DNA of 64,000 bases from NCBI RefSeq assembly GCF_963576545.1, contig NC_083646.1, positions 15,603,238 through 15,667,237 on the forward strand, written 5' to 3'. Of the stretch, positions 10,257 to 21,000 are shown in pieces. The notes under the pieces are model-generated. The model was not told the DNA's origin and searched no databases. It saw only the letters and a program-made list of their open reading frames with translations. The stretch is from Limanda limanda. Lineage: Eukaryota; Chordata; Actinopteri; Pleuronectiformes; Pleuronectidae. Position 1 is the first letter of the stretch. Each line of letters begins with the position of its first letter. Both the position numbers and the translations under genes were made by a program.

Positions 10257-10522
10257 GTTAAGAATGACACAACGATGCAGAAGCGTATAGTCAAGTGCCC
10301 AAAGTTTCTTCAGGGCTCAAATCAGCCTATGACAAAATAAAATGTTTATATTTATGTCTGTATATGACAAGGTAAATACATTTAGTATGAATTACCTACA
10401 ACATTTCCAGTTTATCCCGTTAATTCCTGTATATTACCGTATATTCACGTTAATTCCCCTAAATTCCCATGGAAAGTTTCCAAGTTTGAATATTCCCGTA
10501 ATTTTGCAACCCTAGATGCCAC

Positions 10523-11092
10523 ATAGATGGTTAACGTTAGTGCACTGAAGTGTAGATGGACATGGTTGGTGGGAGGTGGGCCAGGAATAGAAAATCAAGT
10601 TTCGGTAGATGCAGGAAATTAACGTAACCATTGCTTTCTTCTCATTTAGTGCGCTTGTAATGTATTCCAATTATCCAGAATGAATGATGCCCAACTAGCT
10701 GTTTGAGCAATAAAGCATTAACTTCTTTAATTCTCTAGAACACAGTGATGACAGTTGTTTTCTTACAGTCATTGAGCTATACCTGATAACTTAAAATCTC
10801 ATAGTTTTCCTACATACCACTTTTCTGTTTCTTTTTTATTTATTACTTGAAGGTAGGGCAGAGCGAAATGGAAAAATATTCTCAAATAACACATCAGATC
10901 TTGAAGAAGGAATGATTTAAGTTGAAAGTCTTTTATGATGTACATTGTATCATTTGTTTAGAACAAAATTATGTAAAGAAGGAAACTGGACACCAAAATC
11001 ATCAACCCATTGAGGGCAGTATTCAAAACCACACAGAAAATCGAAATAAACATTGAAATCACACGCTGATCCAACTGGTGTGAATTTCAAAA
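10523..11092. other. Intronic/intergenic stretch, nothing recognised
   Basis: AT-rich DNA between the hAT complex and the Tc1-like relic. It may include the decayed 3' end of the Tc1 element, whose low-coordinate inverted repeat I could not find. Confidence 0.35.
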
Positions 11093-12250
11093 CAGCACCT
11101 TATAATGTGACTCAGTAATGTGTATGGCCTCCCAATAACATCTGGGCATGCTCCTGATTGGTCGACGGGTGGTGTCCTGGGGGATCTCCTAACAGACCTG
11201 GATCAGGGCTCGGTGAGCTCCTGGACAGTCTGTGGCTGTACATGGTGCTGTCCCATAGGTGCTCAATTGGATTTAGGTCAGGGGAACGTGAGGGCCAGTC
11301 AATTACATCAATGCCTTCGTCGTCCAGCATTTGCTTACACACTCTGGCTACGTAGGTTGGGCATTGTCATGCACCTGGAGGAACCCAGGGCTCACTGCAC
11401 CAGTGGGATCTGACAATTCCTCTGAAGATTTCATCCCAGTATCTAACAGCAGTCCGGGGACTGTTGGGTACTGGCATGGAGGTCTGTGCAACCCTTCAAG
11501 GATATGCCTTCCCAGACCATCACTGACCCGCAGCTGAAATGGTCATGCTGGATGATGTTACAGCCAGCATAACGTTCACCACTGCGGTTCAGTGTGAACC
11601 TGCTCTCATCTGGGAAGAGAGCTAATTCTGGTGTTTTCTGGCGAATGCCAATAAAGCTGCACAGTACTGGGCTGTGAGCACAGGTCCCACTAGAGGCGGT
11701 CAGACCTTCACGCCACCCTCATTGAGTCTGTTTCTGACAGTTTGGTCAGAAACATGCACAACAGTAGTCTGCTGCAGGTCATTTTGTAGGGCTCTTGCAG
11801 TTCTCCTCTTGATCCACCTTGCACAAAGGAGCAGGTACCGGTCCTGCTGCTGCGTTGATGCCCTTCTACGGCCTTGAATAATGGCTGGTCTCCTGGCATC
11901 TCCTCTATTCTCTTGAAGGGAGATGCAGCAAACCTTCTTGCGACCTTGTGTATGGATGTGCCACCCTGGAGGAGCTGGACGACCTGTGCAGCCAGATTGT
12001 ACTGCAGGCACCTCCCCATGCTACCAGTAATTACAGTAGCAGAACATGCAAAACCATTTCCTTTTTGGGGGTTTGTCTTGCTTTTGCATCTCCGTTACAC
12101 ATGTCACTTTCAATTGCACCAAAGCAGGTTAAATTGATTCACAATCAGTTGTGCTTCCTGAGTAGACAGGTTGATATCCCTGCAGTTTAAATGACGTTAT
12201 GTTCTACTTTGACGATTAAGTGCTCCCATAATTTTTTCGAGCAGTGTATA
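11093..12250 (-). mobile_element. Tc1/mariner relic with broken transposase
   Basis: On the minus strand the high-coordinate end begins CACTGCTCGAAAAAATTATG, a fish Tc1 inverted-repeat start. The coding remnants lie in the expected order: an N-terminal DNA-binding part (QVVQLLQGGTSIHKVARRFA, about 11920-12000) in one frame, continued in a second frame. A C-terminal catalytic piece containing DWPSRSPDLNPIEHLWD, the hallmark of Tc1 DDE transposases, lies at about 11250-11320. Shifts between frames and stops make it inactive. The low-coordinate inverted repeat was not identified, so that boundary is approximate. Confidence 0.85.
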
Positions 12251-12392
12251 TCACGATATCAAATCATTACTTCCGACATTTCTGCTTCAGATGGTAAGAA
12301 AGATTAGTGGTTTTACCTGTCTTTGTGGGAACATGCTTTTGACACAATTTACAGTGTAAAATTACAGTGCTACTCTGCTTCTTGTTGGACTT

Positions 12393-14104
12393 TTAAGGGG
12401 ACATATTATGAAAATTCCACTTTTGTAGTGCTTCTACACGTTAATTTGGGTATCTGGCATGTCTACCGTCCCAAAACTCTGGAAAAAAATGACTCCCGCG
12501 ATTTGTTGTGGTTCCTCTGTCAAACGATACGCTAGATGGCGTCAAATGGGATTACGAGCGAAATACACGTTATTTTCGAAACCATGCCCATGTAGGGAGT
12601 CTCGCTACATGGCCTTGGACCACCATCATCACCACAGGAGCTAGCGTTAGCTCCGGGGAGACGACGCGATCCACTGTGGAGAGCGCGTCTCCCCGGGGTA
12701 AGAGGTCTCTGTCTCCGCCTCAACGATCGGCATGTTTATCGGCCACTTAGCTAACTGCGCCAGCTCCAGCTACCACTGCTCCCACAGCGGGGCTGAATTG
12801 GGACACTGGGGCTCTCGCAGCCGGGCTTCGGCCCAGCTGACTCTGGTTCAAAACGATATGGTTGCAAGATTATATCTTCGTCTCCAGTAGCCATATTTCT
12901 ACAAAGGTAATGGATGGCTAAAAATCTGGGCGCTTGTATCTTGTGAAGGAGGGAGGAGGGGTGAGGGGGGCACTCAAAACAGGTCAATCTGAGGAGGGCT
13001 GTTTTAAGGCCAATTTACGGTTCTGCGTTTTTGAAAAAACGGACAGATAAGACCGCCCTATCCGTCGTGAAACGCCCTCTCCGAGCGCCTCTCCGAGCTT
13101 TTCGTACACGTCTGATTTTTCTAACTACACGTCTTTATGTCGGAGAGCCGACGGACAGCTCTTGGCTGTGATTGGTCCGCGAACGACATCATTTCACTAC
13201 GACGTCATTTCCGGACCTCAAACTTTTCTGTTTACTTCCCTGTGTCACAAAAACCCAAACCCAACTACGATTCTACGATTAATGTGACGTGTGTGTTGAG
13301 CCAGCGGAGTTGTCCGGCTGACGGTGGCTCGTTAGAGCACTGACGGCATGTGTGCACGGTCACAGACGGTTAGAACGAGCTTACAAAACGGCGCTAGCAG
13401 GCTAGGCTAGCGGGCTAGCAACCATGCTAACTGCGGTGGTAACAGTGCAAGAACCCGCCGTCATGACTTTAATTCCACTTCTATCATGACACTGTTTCTA
13501 TAATACCGCCAGGTTAGAAGCAAACACTGGGTAGTAGTTAGTGTCGGGAGTCCTGCTGACTGTGTGTGGAAGCTGGGGGGGAGCTAGGTCCGTGTAGCTT
13601 TTAGCTACATGTAGCCTCAAGCAGATTCAAGCTGTGGAATCAGCAACACAGTTCGGAAACAAGACCGGGGAACCGCTGCGCTAAGAAATGATAACATCAG
13701 CATCTTGACACGCTGGGTGTCACTTTATTTAGTTCTGTTAGTTGCCATGGTTCAGTGTGTGGGACGCAAGCTAACATGTAAACACACGTGGACTTCTTCT
13801 TCCCAAATGGGGTAGGCTTCTCTGAGCTCGTCTTCCGTTGCGCCACCTATGGGTTTGGCGGTGAATTTTTTCACATACGGAGAGGTCGGAGAGGTAAAAA
13901 TCAAAAAGACTCTTTGCCCCCCGCTGAGACCTCTCCGAGAAACGGAGAACGTAGAAGTATATAAGAGCCTTTAGACAGGTTAAAAAGGGTGCTGTTTTAA
14001 ATTATCCTTGTGGTATTTTGACCAAAATATGTTACAGACATGTCATTAAGACCCCAAGGAACCATATCAACTGTGGTATAATGGGCATAATATTTCTCCT
14101 TTAA
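12393..14104 (-). mobile_element. TTAA-flanked (piggyBac-like) element, copy 2, with Harbinger-like insert
   Basis: TTAA (12393-12396) precedes GGGGACATATTATG and the other end is CATAATATTTCTCC followed by TTAA (14101-14104), giving inverted ends with a TTAA duplication. The body is the reverse complement of the copy at 2335-3366, with internal deletions. A 964-bp element occupies 13007-13970. Without it the element is about 740 bp. The superfamily assignment is inferred from the TTAA duplication only. Confidence 0.7.
13007..13970. mobile_element. Harbinger-like MITE with TTA target duplication
   Basis: The ends AGGCCAATTTACGGTTCTGC and the complement of TATATAAGAGCCT (AGGCTCTTATATA) are imperfect inverted repeats of the PIF/Harbinger type. 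TTA is duplicated at 13004-13006 and 13971-13973. The host sequence without the insert is visible in copy 1 (around 2455-2475), which has a single TTA-equivalent site, confirming both ends to the base. No transposase or Myb-like frame is present. Confidence 0.88.
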
Positions 14105-15061
14105 ATAGCCAAAATATCTTCAGTTCCAAATTCCTCTGACCCTTCTTTTCAACGATGTCTTGATCTTTTGAGCCTTGGGCTTCCGTTTCCGTTCTTGGTG
14201 TCTTCTTTGGTCACGATGTCGCTCAAGTCTTTGTTAACGTTTTAACTTTAATTCTTATCTCGCTCACACTCCTGACATACTGGTTCGCACAGCTACAGTT
14301 GCCAAAACATTAGCACGTGTGCTGCTGCTGGCTGCTACTCAAACGCTCTGTGCGTCGTTCCAGCCTGTGTATGACATGCTTTTCTACTGGGATATATTCG
14401 TTTTTTTAACCAAGTAAATGCCCTTAACAGTAGAAATAAAGCCCAAACCTCTCTTGATATCTTATTTGGTGACTTCTTTGTGTATGACACCACTTTTCAT
14501 CCTGAGATGATTGTATTCTTTTTACTTTTGCCTCTGTCACATGTTAGAAATGTCACAAGCCCACTCTCGCGGTGAATCCAGCACAGGATGTACTGCTGCT
14601 CCTGGATCTGCTCCTCTGAACTTTCTGCAGACTTTATACAAGGGGACAGGCTGCATGTAGTCGAAGAATATCCAGAGGCTGTCACTGGGACATTTGTTTT
14701 CACAAATACAGCCCTTCTGGAGAATGTCCAGGGGATCTCTGGAGTTCAATGCATGGCTCAGCCCAAAGGATCCAAGGCCTTTCTTGAGCCTAGCTTGGAC
14801 AGGCAGAAGTTTTTTGTTTTGGTATCTTGTAATGTGACCATATTAATAGAAAATATATATTCTTTTTTTATAGATTTCCATTCAGTTCTAACTCAGATCA
14901 TCTGGACCATCCTTATATATGGAAGAAATGGTCAGATATTTTTTTGTCATTCTTGTCTACATTTCTTAACTATATTTGTTAAAGTTACTTTTTTAATAAT
15001 TCTATGCTTTTCTGTGTTTTCAGGATTGGGTCAAATAAGCCCCATCTTCTGTTTCCTGCAG
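14105..15061 (+). other. Distal intron before the giant zinc-finger coding exon
   Basis: Although the forward frame is open from 14588 into the coding exon, its residues are hydrophobic and low-complexity. Two good splice acceptors follow: TTTTCAG at 15023 and TTTCCTGCAG at 15061. I therefore read this as intron. The segment 14550-14820 is GC-balanced and partly open on both strands, but I recognise no protein in it. Confidence 0.55.
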
Positions 15062-15064
15062 AGA

Positions 15065-18000
15065 ATGGCTCAAGGGTGGGATTCATACCTCCATAACATC
15101 CCACCACTATCATCTGATCCAAGGACATCAGAGGCGGATCATTTGGAGAACTTCATTGAAAATGACTTCACTGACTCGTATGAAGCCCCTGCCACCAACT
15201 CAAACATCAACACAAATCCCGGTATTGAAAATTCTCATTCAGACTTTGCTTATCAAAAATACTACGAAGAAACACAATGGCAAGCTGTTAAAGAACAAAT
15301 GGAAAAGGATTTGCAGAGTTGTGGAACTGGAGAAATCCCACACTTTGGGACAGACGGATTATCAACATCAGGAACTTTTCCTTCATCTCTTGAAAAAGAT
15401 TTACAAGAACTTAAGCAAGACTGTGAAATCCTAGCTTCATCATTACTTGAGGACTACTCAGATGTCAGTAACTGCTCGAATGCAGATGTCATTGAAAATA
15501 GGCCCTCTTGTAAATTCATGGCAAGTAATCCGCCTCCAAAATCTGCAATTGATTTTGGTAAAAAACACTCCCCAGAATGGCCGTTCACCGATACTGGAAG
15601 TATGCTTCCAACTGATAGTCTGTGTACTGACATGTTGGAGATTAATGCACATTTTCCAAATGCATCAATTGTTAAAGCAGGAGAAAACCTAGTTAGGCCT
15701 TCAGAAGAGAAGGTTGAAAGTCCAGAAAAAAACGTCAAATCTTACACAGTACACAATAATATATCCTCTTCACACACAGTTGCAAATATAGGGAATGAGG
15801 ATAGGATCGACGGTGATGGTTGTAAAGATAAGAAACAAGAGGATGATATCGAGGGAGAGCTCGTACTAGGAAATCCTCCAGTCATCTTGATAAATGGCCT
15901 TGAAAACGTGACTTGCAATGGAATCGAAGAGTGCCCAGAAGCCAATCAGGAGGAGCAGGTCACTTCTTCTACCCCTAATATTATGACTACAGAAGAAGTA
16001 CCAAAAGAGACAATAACAGAATCATTAAACAAAGAAAATTTGGAATTAGGTAGTCTTAATTCCACAGAAAGTCAAGATAGAATTATGAAAGAGGATAAGC
16101 AAGACAAAAGTCAAGTCTTGAAAATGGAATCAAAAGAATCTGCTTCATTAGGAATTGAGATCTCTGAAGAGCAGAATGCCCCAAATTCCAACTCCACTGA
16201 CAGTCAAGATGAAAATAAACAAACTAACTGTAAGAATGAAGGTATTGAGTCAAACACCCCTCAATCTATGGAACCAATGGTCAGCGAGGTGTCTGATTTG
16301 AAAGATGCTATTCATGAACTGAGTGAATTACCTAGTGGGCAAAGTGTTTCTAAGAGTGTAGAATCCTGTTCACAACCACATACCTCAAACACTCAGAAAA
16401 TGGAGTTGAAAGTTCCAGCAGAAAATACAAATGCAACCTCTTCTGAAGATCAGCATCGGTCCCAGGATCAAAGTCTAGGAGGAGGTGTTGATGATAATGC
16501 AGGAGAGTCAATTGAAGAGTTTGACAGATCCACAGAGGAAGACTCCATGCTTGGCATGCTGTACGGGGAACCTCTATCAGGAGAAGACTCTTCATCTGAT
16601 GCGGATGAAACAAAACTTGCCACAAGTGAAAATACAGTAACAGTGGCCAGACCTGACAATTACAACATGGACCATCCAGAAGGACAAACAGTTCAGTTAA
16701 CCTCCTCGAGACAACTGAGAAAACATCTGCAGCCCATCGTTATATTGGAGGCCCTGGAGTCAGTAAATGGAATGAGCAACACGTATCGTTGCAGAGCTTG
16801 CCAGCACACAACCCCCAGTGTAGATCATCAATTTGAACACCATCATGGTTGTCATTCAGTACCCGATTTTAATTTTTGCGGAACTTGTAATCTCTACTTC
16901 ATGAGGAATGAGCAAGCGAGAAAACATCTGTGTGATGTCACAAAAAAAAGCCCTCAGCTCTCTTCTAACTCCAGATTACAGAAGAAAGTAAAACGCCATG
17001 GCAAACACGGGTGCATCAAGTGCAATCTCAGATTTTCTAAATATATTCAGTATATCAGCCATATGCGGATCCACACTGGCAAAACACCGTATAAATGCAA
17101 TGAATGTGGTGTATATTTTGCACAAGGTAGTACCCTACATAGACACAAGAGAACATCTGGTAGGTGCTCACGGGCAAGGCTTCGAATTACAAAATCTGCC
17201 AAAACACCCAAAACTAAAACACGACCACAAAAGCACTCTGTACAGAAGAAACCATATACAAATCTGTCCAACTGTTACGTAAAGCTTGTTGATATCGCCA
17301 AGACCAACCTGTGCAGATTATGTGGTCAAACTTTTGTAAGTGCAAAGAAGGCCAAAAAGCACTTCTACAACAAACACAAGGGAAAGGGTTTAACAGTGTC
17401 ATTAAATCAGTGTACCACAAAACCCATTAGTGAGAAAACTCAAAAAGCTGAGAATGAGATCAGTGAAAAATATAAATGTCCTCTTTGTCCACGGCTTTTT
17501 AAGTACTCTTATAACAGGGCTCGACATTTGCGTAACTGTCTTAGAGACTTTGTGTTGAATGGCAAGGAAAAAGTTGGCAATAAATATCCGTGTCCCTTGT
17601 GCCACACTATCTTTACTTCACCAGCCAACAGATTTAGACATACTAGGCAGGCAGTTTGCCTTAAAGAATGTCTTTCTCAACTCGCAATGGAGAGGGCAAA
17701 ATTGTTCCAAGCGGTTGAACAGAAAAAAGGAGGAAAGGAAACAGGAACGAAGCAGAAAACACAATCAAATGAAAATAAGGACAAAACACTGTCAAAGGAC
17801 AGTAAACTGAAAAAAGAAAAACCTCTTGCTACAAAAGCCCTCAAGACTGCCCAAAGGCACAAATGCAATCTTTGTCCCGCAGTTTTTTGTCATGCTTCTG
17901 GGAAATACAGACATATGAAGAAACATGAGATGTTTAAACTCACTGGCAAAATGTTCAGATACAGGAATTCATTTTTCTCTTTGTCTAAACAAAAAACTCT

Positions 18001-21000
18001 CAGAAGTACACAAGCTCAAGAGAGAGAGGATGGCCTAACATCAATTGAAGAAAATGTCACACTTTCCCTGAGCTGTAAATTTTGTGGAAAATATTTTGGC
18101 ACATCACAGTCACTGAAGTCACATGAGCGCATTCACCGGGGTGAAAGACCATACCGCTGTCTGGAATGTGGAAAAGGATTCAAGAAACGTACCCATCTGA
18201 TTGGTCATAAAGTTGTACACCAGAGGAGGATACAATGCACTGTCTGCAAAAAGATTCTTCCAACTATTGGAGAACTTATTCAGCATAGAAGCTCACATCT
18301 TAAAAAGGGAAAGCTTCAGTGCCCAGACTGTGACCTACAGTTTGAGTTTCCTGCACACCTCCTTAGGCACCTAGAAATCCATAGAAATAAAGAAAAGAGG
18401 GGATCCCAGCTTGAGGAAAGACCATCAGTGCAATTGCAGTGTTCCTTATGCAAAAAAACATTTGATGATGCTCAAGTACTCAGAAAACATTGTCTTACAC
18501 ACATAACTAGGTCGTCGTCAAATCCGTGTCCATTCTGCAAACGCAAGTTCGCTTGTCGTCGGAATGTGCTGCGGCACATGGTCCAACACACTGTGGAAAA
18601 ACCCCTCTCCTGCAGAAACTGTGGAGAACGGTTTTTGAGTGACTTGTACCTTAAACGTCACAGCGAGGGATGTTTTCCTCCTCAAACTGGAACTCCAGAG
18701 TCTAACATTGAGACAAAGACACCATTCAAGTGTTCCTATTGTCCACGGACATTTTGTAGAAAGGTTAGACTGAAAAGTCATCACCGAGGCCATAAGACAA
18801 ACGCACTCGTTGGATGCTCACGATGTGGCGAGTCCTATGGACGTGCCAAGGTAAATCAACATCAGAAGAAATGTGGGGTGCCTACAGAGCTAAACACTGA
18901 CTCTCTTAACGATTTCAGTACAGGCACTTCTCAGAGAAACCAGAGTGTCCATGATAGACCCCTTCAGTCAAATGCATCCAAGTTGCATCAGTTTAAATGC
19001 CCTCACTGTAAAGAGAAGTTCCAGTACAGATCAGTTCTCTTGAGACATATTGTTAAACATACTGGTGTGCAGCCCTACAGATGCACGCACTGTGGCCTTG
19101 GATATAGAAGTAAGACCATGTGTATGAAGCATGAAACTTTCTGTAACCGAGTTAACAAAGAGGGGCTGTCGAATGTCAAAAGTAAGGCTGTAGCAAAAAC
19201 ATTAACCAAGCCAACTCTCAGAGGGGGGGCACAGAAGAGAGCAGAAGGTGAAAATGAGTACAAGTGTAGATTCTGCACAAAGACTTTCATGAAACCACGA
19301 AACCTGAGACGTCACATTTTGACTCATAATGAAGTGAATCCTTATCGCTGTAAAGCCTGTGACAGCTGCTTTTCCAGGCATGATCATCTGAAAGTACATC
19401 AGGCTCGTTGTAGAGGGAAAAAACAGCGACTGGAAGTCTGTATTCCCAAAATCAGTTTAGAGGATGTTGGCAAGGGTTGGCAAAATAGGTTTGGCACTGA
19501 GCATTCTGAAACACAAGAGATGTTTGAATGCAAAGTCTGTTCAAGAAGCTTCCCAAATCAGTCTAAACTTCTCCGACATAACAAGATGTTCCATCTTGCT
19601 AAATTATTCAAGTGCGCAGGATGTGGCTCTTCATTTGCTCATGAAGCGTCTCTGAAGAAGCATCAGAAGAAGAAGCAGTGCAAAAAGGTCCCCACTGAAA
19701 CAAATGCTTCTCCAACACTTAGAACTAATCCAACAGAAAATGTGACGGAACCATTTCCGGTGTCGAAAAACCGAAGAATCCACAGGATTAAGCCCTGTTT
19801 TAACAAAAGGCACAAATATGCATGCAGCTTTTGTCCCCGTACCTTTGAAAAAAACTGGCAGTTATCCTTGCACAACCGCCTGCATACAGGAGAGAAGCCT
19901 TTTGCATGTGATTATTGCGGGGAGAGATTCATAAGGAAGGACTATGTGCAGCGTCATCTCCCAAAATGCACCAAGATGGGAAAGCAAAAGAAATTGCTCT
20001 GTGATAAATGTGGTGAATTTTTCTCTAAAGCCAATATTGAGAATCACAAAACAAACTGCACCCCAAAACCCAGTGTATCGAAAGCAACAGTTTGCCAAAG
20101 CAAACAGTCATCTGCGCAAAGCCTACCAAAAGGCTTTTCTTGTGCATACTGTAGTTCTCGGTTTTTGCTATTTTCACAGCTACAAGAGCATTTTTTAAAT
20201 GCACACAAGCTGGAAACAGTGGTGCCAGCATCTACCGCACCCCTACAACATCACCTGTCAAATATCCCAAAGATCAAAGAAGAGCCTTTTGATGAGACTT
20301 GGGACCAAAAGCTCAATGAAACTGCGAAATTTACCTGTAAATTGGATTCAACTCTAAACAGGGAATTTGTCTGCCCAGTGTGCAATATGTCCCTAATAAA
20401 TAAAGCTGGACTCGCTGGTCATCTGCGTGTACACTCAATGACGCACCCTTTTAGCTGTACGATATGCAAGAAAGGATTCTGGAATAAAAGTCTTCTCCGT
20501 AGTCACTTCAGGAAATGTAGATCAGAACATATTGCAGAGAGCAAAGCAACCCAACCGATCGAGGTCCCTCTGAAAGCTCAGATTGACTTTGCCCTTGATG
20601 ACTCGGTTCTAGTTTTCAAAGAAGCTTCTACAGCAGCTGGCAGTGGGGTTGTGCAAACCAATATTTCCTGCAAAGAGGAATTCATCGAAAAATCCTCACA
20701 AGATTTTGACGGAAATCAGGTACAAAGCAGCTCAAGTGACGAGACGAAACCTGTGCAGTACCAATGTTCAGAGTGTGATGAGAGCTTCACAGATGGCTTA
20801 TTGCTCATTAGTCACCTTGAAGACCATGGGAGAACGGAACAAGCGAAAAAGCGTAATACATGCTCTAAATGTGGACTGGTGTTCTCTAATCAAGGAAATC
20901 TTACAAGACACATGTTGATTCATGAAACCAACCACAACTTCTCTTGTCCTGACTGCCCCCAGATATTTTCCACCACAGCTGATCTCGAAATCCATAGAAC

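Larger units (their letters stand above)
8825..10514 (+). mobile_element. hAT transposon with BED-finger remnant, interrupted by a second hAT
   Basis: The ends TAGGGTTGCAAA and TTTTGCAACCCTA are inverted repeats, and the direct repeat GATGCCAC flanks them exactly (8817-8824 and 10515-10522). This is a textbook hAT insertion. The left part carries a coding remnant with a BED-type zinc finger; the rest of a transposase is absent. The element at 9444-10256 is inserted within that coding remnant. Subterminal tracts contain repeated TTTCC/GGAAA motifs on the left (8845-8900) and AATTCCC-type motifs on the right. Confidence 0.92.

Noticed and set aside
14588..15064. 159-residue N-terminal extension of the giant zinc-finger protein
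   Set aside because: The frame is open but the residues are hydrophobic and low-complexity, and two good splice acceptors lie at 15023 and 15061 directly before a better start. I treat it as intron read-through.
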